From JBBROS01 sp965213855 (lineage in GTDB: Bacteria > Pseudomonadota > Alphaproteobacteria > Acetobacterales > Acetobacteraceae), in the NCBI GenBank assembly GCA_965213855.1, contig CBDCAA010000007.1:124001-188000 (forward strand): DNA of 64,000 nucleotides, read 5' to 3'. Each line of letters starts with the position of its first letter. Positions within the stretch are counted from its first letter, which is position 1. Shown here piece by piece: positions 32,346 to 41,200 of the stretch. The notes beneath the pieces are model-generated. The model was not told the origin of the DNA and did not search any database. It worked only from the letters and a program-made list of their open reading frames with translations. Both the position numbers and the translations under genes were made by a program.

Positions 32346-35300
32346 ATGGCCACGACCATGGGCGTTAAGGTCGACGACGTGCTGCGCGGGCGCATCAGGC
32401 AGGCGGCGGACGCGCAGGGGCGGTCGCCGCACTTTGTCGTCAAGCAGGCCATCCTGGCGGCACTCGAGGATGGCCCGGCCTTGCCCGCCGAAGCGCCAGG
32501 GCCGCCGTTCCTGGCCTTCGCCAAAGGCGTGCAGCCGCAGACCGTGCTGCGCGCCCGCATCACCGAGGCGTATCGCCGGCCCGAGCCGGAGTGCCTGCCG
32601 GCGCTGATCGCGGCGGCGGCGCTGGAGCCGGAGGCCGAGGCGCTGGCCGACGCGACGGCCCGGCGGCTCGTCACGGCACTGCGGGCGAAGGCCAGCCGTG
32701 GCGGGGTCGAGGCGCTGGTGCAGGAGTTCTCGCTGTCGTCGCAGGAGGGCGTGGCCCTCATGTGCCTGGCGGAGGCCTTGCTGCGGATCCCGGACCGCGC
32801 CACCCGGGATGCGCTGATCCGCGACAAGATCAGCCATGGCGACTGGCGGTCGCATGTGGGGCGCAGCCCGTCGTTGTTCGTCAATGCCGCGACGTGGGGC
32901 CTGGTGGTCACTGGGCGGCTGACGGCGACGAGCAGCGAGGCCGGGCTTTCGAGCGCGCTGGGCCGGTTGATCGCGCGGGGGGGCGAGCCGGTGATCCGCC
33001 AGGGCGTGAACATGGCGATGCGGATGATGGGCGAACAGTTCGTCACCGGCCAGACGATCGGCGAGGCGCTGGCCAACAGCCGCAAGCGGGAGGCGCGGGG
33101 GTTCCGGTTCTCGTACGACATGCTGGGCGAGGCGGCCGCCACGGCCGATGACGCGGCGCGTTATCTGCGCGACTACGAGCAGGCGATCCATGCCATCGGC
33201 GCCGCCTCCGCCGGGCGCGGGATCCACGACGGGCCGGGGATTTCGGTGAAGCTGTCGGCGCTGCATCCGCGCTATGCCCGGTCGCAGCGCGGGCGCGTGC
33301 TGACCGAGTTGCTGCCGCGGCTGCTCGGCTTGGCGGCCCTGGCACGGCGGTACGACATCGGCCTCAATATCGACGCCGAGGAGACCGACCGGCTCGACCT
33401 GTCGCTCGACCTGCTGGAGGCGCTGTGTGCAGCACCCGAGTTGTCGGGCTGGGACGGGATCGGCTTCGTGGTCCAGGCGTATCAGAAGCGCGCGCCGTTC
33501 GTGATCGACCACGTGATCGACCTGGCGCGCCGCAGCCGCCGGCGGATCATGCTGCGGCTGGTGAAGGGCGCGTACTGGGACAGCGAGATCAAGCGCGCGC
33601 AGGTGGACGGGCTGGAGGGGTTCCCGGTGTTCACGCGCAAGGTGCACACCGACGTGTCGTATCTGGCGTGCGCCCGCCGGCTGCTGGCGGCGCCCGAGGC
33701 GGTGTTCCCGCAATTCGCAACGCATAACGCCCGCACCGTGGCCGCCATCCACGCCATGGCCGGCCCGCTGTTCACGCCGGGCCAGTATGAGTTCCAGTGC
33801 CTGCATGGGATGGGCGAGCCGCTGTATGACGAGGTGGTCGGCGACGGCAAGCTCGGCCGACCGTGCCGCGTCTATGCACCGGTGGGCACGCATGAGACCT
33901 TGCTTGCGTATCTCGTGCGGCGCCTGCTGGAGAACGGCGCGAATTCCTCGTTCGTGAACCGGATCGGCGATATGGCGATCGCGCTCGACGCGCTGGTCGC
34001 GGACCCGGTGGCGGAGGCGCGGGCGATCGAGCCGCTCGGGGCGCCGCATCCGGGCATCGCGCTGCCCGCGGCGCTGTTTCCGGACCGGCGAAGCTCCGCG
34101 GGGCTGGACCTCGGCAACGAGCAGCGCCTGGCTTCGCTGGCGTCGGCCCTGCTCGCGGGCGCCGACCTCGCCTGGGACGCGCGGCCGCTGCTCGGCGACG
34201 GAAAGGGTGACGGGTGCGCCCGTCCCTGCCGCAATCCGGCGGACGGCCGCGACATCGTGGGCCAGGCCGTCGATGCGAGCCCGGCGGACGTGGCGCATGC
34301 CGTGCGGCTGGCCGCCGAGGCCCAGCCGATCTGGCAGTCGACCGGGCCGGGGCAGCGCGCCGCCTGCCTCGACCGGGCGGCAGACCTGATGGAGCAGCGG
34401 CTGCCGGCCCTGCTGGGCGTGATCGTGCGGGAGGCAGGGAAGTCGATTCAGAACGCGATCGGCGAGGTGCGGGAGGCGGTCGACTTCCTGCGCTACTACG
34501 CCGCACAGGTGCGCGCCGGGTTCGACAACGACACGCATCGCCCGCTTGGGCCGGTGGCCTGCATCAGCCCGTGGAACTTCCCGTTGGCCATCTTCACCGG
34601 GCAGGTCGCGGCCGCGCTAGCGGCGGGCAACACCGTGCTGGCCAAGCCCGCCGAACAGGCGCCGCTGATCGCCGCGACGGCGGTGCGGCTGCTGCGGGAG
34701 GCCGGGGTGCCCGATGCGGCCTTGCAGTTGCTGCCGGGCGACGGAAGCGTGGGTGCGGCGCTGGTGGGCGATCCCGGGGTCGCGGGGGTGATCTTCACCG
34801 GGTCGACCGAGGTGGCACGGCTGATCCAGCGCCAGCTTGGCGGGCGGCTGGGGCGCGACGGCCAGCCGATCCCGCTGATCGCGGAGACGGGCGGGCAGAA
34901 CGCGCTGGTGGCGGACAGTTCGGCGCTGGCGGAGCAGGTGGTGGCGGACGTTCTGTCGTCGGCGTTCGACAGCGCGGGGCAGCGGTGCTCCGCGTTACGG
35001 CTGCTGTGCCTGCAGGACGAGGTGGCCGATCGGGTGATCGCGATGCTGCAGGGCGCGATGGCAGAGCTGGCGGTGGGCGACCCGGCGCTACTCTCGACCG
35101 ATGTGGGGCCGGTGGTCGACGCGGCGGCTGCGGCGGCGATCGAGCGGCATGTCGCGGCGATGGAGCAGGCCGGGTGCCGGGTGCATCGGGCCGCGCTGCC
35201 CGAGGCGTGCGGGCGGGGCAGCTTCGTGGCGCCGACGTTGATCGAGGTGGCGAGCGTGGGGCAGCTCGGGGCCGAGGTGTTCGGGCCGGTGCTGCATGTG

Positions 35301-36167
35301 CTGCGGTTCCGGCGCGACCGGCTCGATGCGCTGATCGACGACATCGATGCCGCCGGATACGGCTTGACGTTCGGGGTGCATTCGCGGCTCGACGAGACGA
35401 TCGCGCGCGTGCTCGGGCGGGTTGCGGCGGGGAACTGCTACGTGAACCGCAACATCATCGGTGCCGTGGTGGGGGTGCAGCCGTTCGGCGGACATGGGCT
35501 GTCGGGGACCGGGCCGAAGGCGGGGGGGCCGTTGTATCTGCGGCGGCTGCTGTCGGTCCGGCCTGGCGACATGGGCCTGCCGAGGACGGGGGTGGGGGCG
35601 GGGGCGGCCGATCCGGAGGCGCTGGCGTGGCTGGAGTGGCTCCGCGCGCGGGGGGCGCCCGCGGCGGAGCGGGTTGCGGAGGCGATCGGGCAGTCGCGGC
35701 TGGGCCTGTCGCTCGAACTGCCGGGCCCGGTGGGCGAGACGAACACCTATGCGCTGGAGCCGCGGGGCACCGTGCTGTGCCTGCCGGCGACGCCGGAGGG
35801 GCTGCAGGTGCAGATCGGCGTGGCTCTGGCGGCCGGGAACGTGATCCGGCTGCACGGGCCGGCGAGCCTGGCGGCAGGGCTGGAGGGCGCACCGGAGGGC
35901 GTGCGGCAGCGGGTGACGGTGCTGGGCGGCTTGGAGCTGGCTGGCGTGGACGCCGTGTTGTTCGAGGGCGATGCCGACGCGCTGGCCGTGCTCTGCCGGG
36001 AGGTCGCCGCGCGGGACGGCGCGATCGTGCCGGTGTTCGGCGCCTCGACCGGGGGCGCCGACTATGGCAGCGAAGGCTACCCGGTGGATTGGCTGTTGCG
36101 CGAGCGGTCGGTCAGCACCAATACGGCCGCGGCGGGGGGGAATGCGAGCTTGATGGCGCTTGCTTGA
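32346..36167 (+). CDS. putA: trifunctional proline utilization protein PutA
   Basis: Oxidises proline to glutamate through two fused enzymes and represses its own genes. 1273 residues. An N-terminal ribbon-helix-helix DNA-binding domain (1-45, TMGVKVDDVLRGRIRQAA) resembles E. coli PutA. The FAD-dependent proline dehydrogenase domain (about 180-470) has GISVKLSALHPRY, LRLVKGAYWDSEIK and FATHNARTV. The P5C dehydrogenase domain (about 510-1000) has CISPWNFPLAIFTGQ, catalytic Cys881 (GQRCSA) and Glu847 (AETGGQN). A C-terminal ALDH-like domain follows. The RHH domain makes autoregulation in the upstream gap plausible. ATG at 32346; the upstream extension has no family content. Confidence 0.96.
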   Translation: MATTMGVKVDDVLRGRIRQAADAQGRSPHFVVKQAILAALEDGPALPAEAPGPPFLAFAKGVQPQTVLRARITEAYRRPEPECLPALIAAAALEPEAEALADATARRLVTALRAKASRGGVEALVQEFSLSSQEGVALMCLAEALLRIPDRATRDALIRDKISHGDWRSHVGRSPSLFVNAATWGLVVTGRLTATSSEAGLSSALGRLIARGGEPVIRQGVNMAMRMMGEQFVTGQTIGEALANSRKREARGFRFSYDMLGEAAATADDAARYLRDYEQAIHAIGAASAGRGIHDGPGISVKLSALHPRYARSQRGRVLTELLPRLLGLAALARRYDIGLNIDAEETDRLDLSLDLLEALCAAPELSGWDGIGFVVQAYQKRAPFVIDHVIDLARRSRRRIMLRLVKGAYWDSEIKRAQVDGLEGFPVFTRKVHTDVSYLACARRLLAAPEAVFPQFATHNARTVAAIHAMAGPLFTPGQYEFQCLHGMGEPLYDEVVGDGKLGRPCRVYAPVGTHETLLAYLVRRLLENGANSSFVNRIGDMAIALDALVADPVAEARAIEPLGAPHPGIALPAALFPDRRSSAGLDLGNEQRLASLASALLAGADLAWDARPLLGDGKGDGCARPCRNPADGRDIVGQAVDASPADVAHAVRLAAEAQPIWQSTGPGQRAACLDRAADLMEQRLPALLGVIVREAGKSIQNAIGEVREAVDFLRYYAAQVRAGFDNDTHRPLGPVACISPWNFPLAIFTGQVAAALAAGNTVLAKPAEQAPLIAATAVRLLREAGVPDAALQLLPGDGSVGAALVGDPGVAGVIFTGSTEVARLIQRQLGGRLGRDGQPIPLIAETGGQNALVADSSALAEQVVADVLSSAFDSAGQRCSALRLLCLQDEVADRVIAMLQGAMAELAVGDPALLSTDVGPVVDAAAAAAIERHVAAMEQAGCRVHRAALPEACGRGSFVAPTLIEVASVGQLGAEVFGPVLHVLRFRRDRLDALIDDIDAAGYGLTFGVHSRLDETIARVLGRVAAGNCYVNRNIIGAVVGVQPFGGHGLSGTGPKAGGPLYLRRLLSVRPGDMGLPRTGVGAGAADPEALAWLEWLRARGAPAAERVAEAIGQSRLGLSLELPGPVGETNTYALEPRGTVLCLPATPEGLQVQIGVALAAGNVIRLHGPASLAAGLEGAPEGVRQRVTVLGGLELAGVDAVLFEGDADALAVLCREVAARDGAIVPVFGASTGGADYGSEGYPVDWLLRERSVSTNTAAAGGNASLMALA

Positions 36168-36216
36168 CCGAGCGGACGGCGTCCTGTCGACGCCGCTCAG
36201 ACCAGGAGGGTCGCAA

Positions 36217-36606
36217 ATGGATGTCGACGTGAACCGGCCGGCCGTCGTCGCGGAGATCACGGCGCTGTTCGAGCGCTACGAGCAGGCGCTGATCGACGCC
36301 GACGTCGACGTACTGGACCGGACGTTCTGGGAGAGCCCGCACACGATCCGCTTCGCCGTGCGGGAGAACTGCTACGGGTTCGACGAGGTTCATGCGGCGC
36401 GGGTGGCGATGGTGCCGGGCGGATCGAAGGAGCGGCGGGTGCGGCTGGAGATCCTGACGCTCGGGGCCGATTTCGCGACCGTCAACATCGAGTATGTCGC
36501 CCGCGGGTCGGGCCGGCGCGGGCGGCAGAGCCAGACTTGGGTGCGGTTCCCAGACCAGGGCTGGCGGGTGGTCGCCGCGCATGTGTCGCTGATGGACCCG
36601 GCGTAG
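36217..36606 (+). CDS. AtzH/HpxZ-like SnoaL-fold protein (DUF3225)
   Basis: 129 residues of the NTF2/SnoaL fold. ITALFERYEQALIDADVDVLDRTFW, then RENCYGFDEVHAARVA, RRVRLEILTLGADFATVNIEY and QSQTWVRFPDQGWRVVAAHVS match the AtzH/HpxZ family, often next to amidases of nitrogen compound breakdown. Function in this family is not settled. The ATG at 36217 has AGGAGGG upstream. It follows putA by 49 bases. Confidence 0.83.
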   Translation: MDVDVNRPAVVAEITALFERYEQALIDADVDVLDRTFWESPHTIRFAVRENCYGFDEVHAARVAMVPGGSKERRVRLEILTLGADFATVNIEYVARGSGRRGRQSQTWVRFPDQGWRVVAAHVSLMDPA

Positions 36607-36613
36607 CCGCGGT

Positions 36614-36979
36614 TCAGAACGGTGCCTCGGCGATGTGCCACAGCACTCCGGAGGGGTCGAACACGAAGCCGACCTTCAAGCCCCAGGGTTGGATGGCGGG
36701 GGGACGGGGCGGCTTGACGGGAAAGTCCTGAAGCAGGCGGGCCGGGTCGTGCGCGCGCCACCACGCATCGGCGTCGCGCACCAGCAGGTGGACCATCAGG
36801 TTCTCGGCCATCGCCTTGTCGTAGACGTTCTGCAGCAGGAAGCTGAAGCTCTCGAGCTTTAGGATGCATACGTGTGGGTCATCCAAGGTCAGCGCGAAGC
36901 CGAGCGCCTGGTAGAAACGCTTGGACAGGGTGTAGTCCTGTGCGGGCACGAAGGGGCGCAGGGCGAGGACTTGGTTCAT
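36614..36979 (-). CDS. VOC (glyoxalase/bleomycin resistance) family protein
   Basis: 121 residues with the paired beta-alpha-beta-beta-beta modules of the vicinal oxygen chelate fold: FYQALGFALTLDDPHVCILKLESFSFLLQ in the first half and MVHLLVRDADAWW, VGFVFDPSGVLWHIAE in the second. The metal ligands are not clear; the last one may be the Glu of HIAE. Substrate unknown. ATG at 36979 shares one base with the stop of the binding protein gene upstream. Confidence 0.82.
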   Translation of the reverse strand: MNQVLALRPFVPAQDYTLSKRFYQALGFALTLDDPHVCILKLESFSFLLQNVYDKAMAENLMVHLLVRDADAWWRAHDPARLLQDFPVKPPRPPAIQPWGLKVGFVFDPSGVLWHIAEAPF

Positions 36980-38166
36980 CAGCGCGGCATCTTGCAGGCG
37001 TCGTTCGGCGGGAAGGCGAGCGCAGCCGGGATGGTGTCGAGGACTTCGAACCATGCCTGGGCCTCCGGCACGTCGTTGGCGCCGCGCACCTTCACGAAAT
37101 ACAGGTCGTGCACCACCATGTGGTCGGCGGCCCGGAACTGCGCGTTGCGGGCGAACATATCCTCGAACTTGTGGTTGTCGAGCGCGCGCACCACGGCGTC
37201 GGCGTCCGTGGTTCCTGCGGTGCGGACCGCCTCGAGCCATTGCAGCGTGGCGGAGTAGTCGGCGGCTTGCGCCTCCGTCGGGCGCCGTCCGCCGTGGTCG
37301 GCGGCGAACCGCTCGGACCAGGCGCGGGCCTCGGCGTCGAGGTTCCAATACCATGGGACGGCCGCCTGCACGCCGGCATAGCCGGACGGGACACGGTCGA
37401 CGTCGCTGATGTAGAGCAGCCCGGTGGTGATGCGCGTCTGCAGGCCGGCCGCGGTCACGGCCGCGACTTGGCGGTCGTTGTCGGCGCCGGCGTTGAACAC
37501 GGCGACGACGTCCGGGGCGAGGCCCTTCAACTCGTTCAGGATGGCGGCGAGGTCCGTCGTCGTCGGGGGCACCACGAAGGATTTCTCGACCCTGCCGCCG
37601 GCGTGCTCGATCACCGGGGTCGCCGTCGCCAGCGCGCCGCGGCCGAACCCGGCGTCGGCGGCGATGACGGCCCAGCGCTTGCCGTCGGGCTGGGCGGCGA
37701 GGCGGGCGGCGGTGGCGCCCTCGATCGCGATCGAGTCGAAGCTGTAGTGATACACATACTTGCTGCACGCGCCGCGGGTCAGCGCCGGGACGGCGCTGCC
37801 GGTGGAAATGGCGATGCGGCGGCGTTCGGTCGCGACCTTGGCGACGGCGAGCGCGATCGGGGAGTTCTGCACGTCCATCAGCAGGTCGGCGCCGGCGTCT
37901 ATGGCCTGGGTCGCCAGGCCGGGCGCTTCGGCCGGCTTGTTGTGGTCGTTCAGCGCGTCGACGACGATGGGGCGGCCGAGCACCTGGCCGCCGAAATCGG
38001 CGACGGCCATGCGGGTCGCGTCCACGCCGCCGCGGCCGGCGCGGGCGTCGTAGATGTCGTCGTCGAGGTCGGCGATGACGGTGATGCGGACGGGCGCCGG
38101 CTCGGCGGCATGGGCGGCGCCGGCAAGGGCGACGAGGAGAGCCGTGGCGGCGAGATGCGAGCGCAT
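36979..38166 (-). CDS. branched-chain amino acid-type periplasmic binding protein (LivJ-like)
   Basis: 395 residues. A signal peptide (1-21, ATALLVALAGAAHA) precedes a type I periplasmic binding fold: VDATRMAVADFGGQVLGRPI, ISTGSAVPALTRGACSKYVYHYSFDS, WAVIAADAGFGRGA and SGYAGVQAAVPWYWN. The GRPIVV and Asn/Asp pattern fits Leu/Ile/Val or urea/aromatic-acid receptors. No permease or ATPase genes adjoin it, so it is an orphan here. The ATG at 38166 follows CGGAG. Confidence 0.88.
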   Translation of the reverse strand: MRSHLAATALLVALAGAAHAAEPAPVRITVIADLDDDIYDARAGRGGVDATRMAVADFGGQVLGRPIVVDALNDHNKPAEAPGLATQAIDAGADLLMDVQNSPIALAVAKVATERRRIAISTGSAVPALTRGACSKYVYHYSFDSIAIEGATAARLAAQPDGKRWAVIAADAGFGRGALATATPVIEHAGGRVEKSFVVPPTTTDLAAILNELKGLAPDVVAVFNAGADNDRQVAAVTAAGLQTRITTGLLYISDVDRVPSGYAGVQAAVPWYWNLDAEARAWSERFAADHGGRRPTEAQAADYSATLQWLEAVRTAGTTDADAVVRALDNHKFEDMFARNAQFRAADHMVVHDLYFVKVRGANDVPEAQAWFEVLDTIPAALAFPPNDACKMPR

Positions 38167-38302
38167 GGGACGAAGACTCCGGACAGTGCGGCGGCCAGGC
38201 ACGTGGCACGCGCAGAACAATTGAACCGTAAAGGCGCGAAGGCGCAAAGGGGTGCGTCTAGTGTCGCCATTCAGACATTCGCAGGCGAATTCGGTGACGA
38301 GC

Positions 38303-39112
38303 ATGCGGCGGCGTGAGCGGGCTGGGGCGGGGCAAGTGGAGCGGGTCGCAGTGGTCGTGCCGTGCTATCGCGTGCGGCGGCATATCATCGGCGTGCTCGC
38401 CGGGCTGCACGGGCGTGTGGCGCGCATCTACGTGGTCGATGACGCCTGTCCGGAGCAGACCGGTCGGTTCGTGCAGGCGCAGTGCCGCGACCCGGCGATC
38501 ACGGTCCTGTTCCATGCGGCCAACCAGGGCGTCGGCGGGGCGGTGATGACGGGCTATCGCCGCGCCCTGCAGGACGGGTATGCGATCGTGGTCAAGATGG
38601 ACGGGGACGGGCAGATGGACCCGGCCTACCTGCCGGCGCTGCTGGCGCCCGTGCTGGAGGGCGCTGCGGACTACGCGAAGGGGAACCGGTTCTGCGGCTG
38701 GGCGTCGCTGCGGCAGATGCCCGGGCCGCGGCTGCTGGGCAACGGTGTGCTGTCCCTGTTGATGAAGCCGGCCGCCGGGCTGTGGCGCGTGATGGACCCG
38801 GCCAACGGCTACACGGCAATCCGCCGGGACGCGCTGGCGAGCCTGCCGCTCGGGCGGATGGACCGGCGCTACTTCTTCGAGTGCGACATGCTGGTCCATC
38901 TGGCCGCGCTCGGCCTGCTGGTGCAGGACGTGCCGATCCCCGCCGTCTATCGCGGCGAACGGAGCGGCATGGGCACCGCCCTGGTGCTCCGGCACTTTCC
39001 CCCCCGCCTGCTGGCCCGAGCCCTCGAACGGCCCGGCGTCCGCACCGCCCTGATGCTCTCGGCAGCGCTATCCGCGCTTGCAGTCGTCAGGTCACGACGC
39101 CGAGCTGGGTAA
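38303..39112 (+). CDS. family 2 glycosyltransferase (DPM1/GT2-like)
   Basis: 269 residues. ERVAVVVPCYRVRRHIIGVLAGL is the GT-A start; YVVDDACPEQTG holds the first Asp pair, FHAANQGVGGAVMTGYRRAL the loop, and VKMDGDGQMDP the metal-binding DxD-like motif. DRRYFFECDMLVHLAALG and VPIPAVYRGERSGMG lie near the acceptor site. A weak C-terminal hydrophobic helix may bind the membrane. Such enzymes charge undecaprenyl phosphate or build surface glycans. An ATG at 38303 was preferred to an upstream GTG. Its 3' end overlaps the converging gene by 26 bases. Confidence 0.88.
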   Translation: MRRRERAGAGQVERVAVVVPCYRVRRHIIGVLAGLHGRVARIYVVDDACPEQTGRFVQAQCRDPAITVLFHAANQGVGGAVMTGYRRALQDGYAIVVKMDGDGQMDPAYLPALLAPVLEGAADYAKGNRFCGWASLRQMPGPRLLGNGVLSLLMKPAAGLWRVMDPANGYTAIRRDALASLPLGRMDRRYFFECDMLVHLAALGLLVQDVPIPAVYRGERSGMGTALVLRHFPPRLLARALERPGVRTALMLSAALSALAVVRSRRRAG

Positions 39113-39452
39113 GGATGATCCCCGCCGCGATCAGGGCGGCGCCGAGCCAGTAGATCGGGGTGACGGCCTCGCCGAGCAGGAGGATCGCGGCCAGGGGGAC
39201 GAAGACGGCGCCGAGCGCGGCCCAGGGATAGGCTTGGCTGAGCGGGATGCGCGTCAGGATCCAGACCCAGAGCAGGGTCGCGGACCCGTATAGGGTGACG
39301 GCGCCCCACATGGCCGGGCTGTGCGCCAGGGCCGGCAGCATGCGCGGCAGCGGGATGCCGGCAATGTCTTCGGCGGCGCGCTTGAACAGGAGTTGCCCGC
39401 CGGACAGCGTCAGGCTGAACAGAACGAGCCAGGCGGTGTCGGGGATGGCCAT
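39087..39452 (-). CDS. small EamA/SMR-type membrane protein (four helices)
   Basis: 121 residues with four helices: LVLFSLTLSGGQLLFKRA, GAVTLYGSATLLWVWIL, WAALGAVFVPLAAILLLGEAVTP and YWLGAALIAAGIILTQLG. Pattern and size fit single EamA/SMR units, including ArnE/ArnF-like flippase subunits. The adjacent GT2 gene (tail to tail) makes a role in lipid-linked sugar transport a reasonable guess. Substrate is unknown. Confidence 0.82.
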   Translation of the reverse strand: MAIPDTAWLVLFSLTLSGGQLLFKRAAEDIAGIPLPRMLPALAHSPAMWGAVTLYGSATLLWVWILTRIPLSQAYPWAALGAVFVPLAAILLLGEAVTPIYWLGAALIAAGIILTQLGVVT

Positions 39453-39528
39453 GGCCGGCTGAGTGCGCCCGCCCCCCGCGGATGGCAAGGGGGGTTCCGG
39501 CCGGGCGGCCCAGGCGGTATGGGCGGGC

Positions 39529-41106
39529 ATGGACACGGATGCACAGGGCCGCGTGGCGGTCCGCCGGGCGCTGATCTCGGTCTCGGACAAGGCGGGGATG
39601 GTGCCGCTCGCGCAGGCGCTGGTGGCGCATGGGGCGGAGGTGCTGTCGACCGGCGGGTCCGCGCGGGCGCTACGGGAGGCGGGGGTGCCGGTGGTCGAGG
39701 TCGCGGACCATACCGGCTTCCCCGAGATCCTGGATGGGCGGGTGAAGACGCTGGTGCCGCAGGTGCACGGGGGCTTGCTGGGGCGGCGGGACTCGGAGGC
39801 GCATCTGGCGCAGATGGCGGCGCACGGGATCGCGCCGATCGATCTCGTCTGCGTCAACCTGTACCCGTTCGAGGCGACCGTCGCCTCCGGCGCCGACGCG
39901 GACGCCTGCGTCGAGACCATCGATATCGGCGGCCCGGCGATGATCCGCTCGGCGGCGAAGAACTTCTCGTCGGTTTGCGTGCTGACGGAGCCGGGGCAGT
40001 ATGCCGACATGATCGAGGCGCTGGCGGCGGGCGGCTCGACGCTCGCGCTGCGCACCCGGCTGGCCGCGGCGGCATATGCCCGCACGGCGGCCTACGACGC
40101 GGCGATCGCGGGCTGGTTCGCACGCGCCGAAGCGTTCCCGCCACGGATGACGCTCGGCGGCACGCTGCGGCAGACGCTGCGCTATGGCGAGAACCCGCAC
40201 CAGGCCGCCGCCTTCTACGTCAACGGTGACCGCCGCGGCCTCGCGACTGCCCGCCAGGTCCAGGGCAAGGACCTGTCCTACAACAATCTCAACGACACCG
40301 ATGCCGCGTTCGAGTGCGTCGCCGAGTTCGACCGGCCGGCGGTGGTGATCGTCAAGCACGCGAACCCGTGCGGCGTGGCAGTGGCCGGCGACCTGGCGAC
40401 GGCGTGGGACCTGGCGCTGCGCTGCGACCCGGTGAGCGCGTTCGGCGGCATCGTCGCCGTGAACCGGACCTTGACGGCGGCTGCCGCCGAGCGGATCGCC
40501 GCCATCTTCTCCGAGGTGATCGTGGCGCCGGACGCCGAGGAGGGCGCGCTCGCGGTCTTGGCGCGAAAGAAGAATCTGCGCGTGCTGCTGACGGGCGGCG
40601 TGCCGGACCCGGCGGCGGCCGGGATTTCGCTGCGGAGCGTCGCGGGCGGGTTCCTGGCGCAGACGCGGGATAGCGGGCACGTGTCCGAAGCGGAGCTGCG
40701 CATCGTGACCCAGCGGGCGCCGAACCGGGCGGAGTTGCGGGACCTGGTGTTCGCCTTCCAGGTGGCCAAGCATGCGAAGTCCAACGCGATCGTGTATGCG
40801 CGCGACGGGGCGACGGTTGGGATCGGCGCCGGGCAGATGAGCCGGGTGGACAGCGCGCGGATCGCCGCCTGGAAGGGCGCCGAGGCGGCGCGTGCGGCCG
40901 GGCTCGACCGGCCGCTGACAGAGGGATCGGTGGTCGCGTCCGACGCGTTCTTCCCGTTTGCCGACGGGTTGGAAGTGGCGATCGGGGCCGGGGCGACGGC
41001 GGTGATCCAGCCCGGCGGCTCGATGCGCGACGCTGAGGTGATCGCCGCGGCGGACGCAGCCGGGGTGGCGATGGTGTTCACCGGGATGCGCCACTTCCGG
41101 CACTGA
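39529..41106 (+). CDS. purH: bifunctional AICAR transformylase/IMP cyclohydrolase
   Basis: Last two steps of IMP synthesis. 525 residues. The N-terminal cyclohydrolase domain (about 1-195) has ALISVSDKAGMVPLAQAL, LSTGGSARAL, GRVKTLVPQVHGGLLGRR and ETIDIGGPAMIRSAAKN. The transformylase domain has LRYGENPHQAAAFY, the catalytic KHANPCG, DPVSAFGGIVAVN and the C-terminal VIQPGGSMRDAEVI. ATG at 39529. It stands alone, far from the purine operon at the left edge. Confidence 0.97.
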   Translation: MDTDAQGRVAVRRALISVSDKAGMVPLAQALVAHGAEVLSTGGSARALREAGVPVVEVADHTGFPEILDGRVKTLVPQVHGGLLGRRDSEAHLAQMAAHGIAPIDLVCVNLYPFEATVASGADADACVETIDIGGPAMIRSAAKNFSSVCVLTEPGQYADMIEALAAGGSTLALRTRLAAAAYARTAAYDAAIAGWFARAEAFPPRMTLGGTLRQTLRYGENPHQAAAFYVNGDRRGLATARQVQGKDLSYNNLNDTDAAFECVAEFDRPAVVIVKHANPCGVAVAGDLATAWDLALRCDPVSAFGGIVAVNRTLTAAAAERIAAIFSEVIVAPDAEEGALAVLARKKNLRVLLTGGVPDPAAAGISLRSVAGGFLAQTRDSGHVSEAELRIVTQRAPNRAELRDLVFAFQVAKHAKSNAIVYARDGATVGIGAGQMSRVDSARIAAWKGAEAARAAGLDRPLTEGSVVASDAFFPFADGLEVAIGAGATAVIQPGGSMRDAEVIAAADAAGVAMVFTGMRHFRH

Positions 41107-41200
41107 CGTTCGTTTCGGCATTGCCTTTTGCGAGTGAGAGGCGGTTGCGTCATTACGAAGGCGGGTTGATCGTTTCGGGCCCGTTCGCCATCTTAAGCCT

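Noticed and set aside
31896..34538. 880-codon minus-strand frame opposite the second permease gene and the first part of putA
   Set aside because: Shadow of high-GC coding sequence; repetitive Arg/Gln/His composition and no family features.
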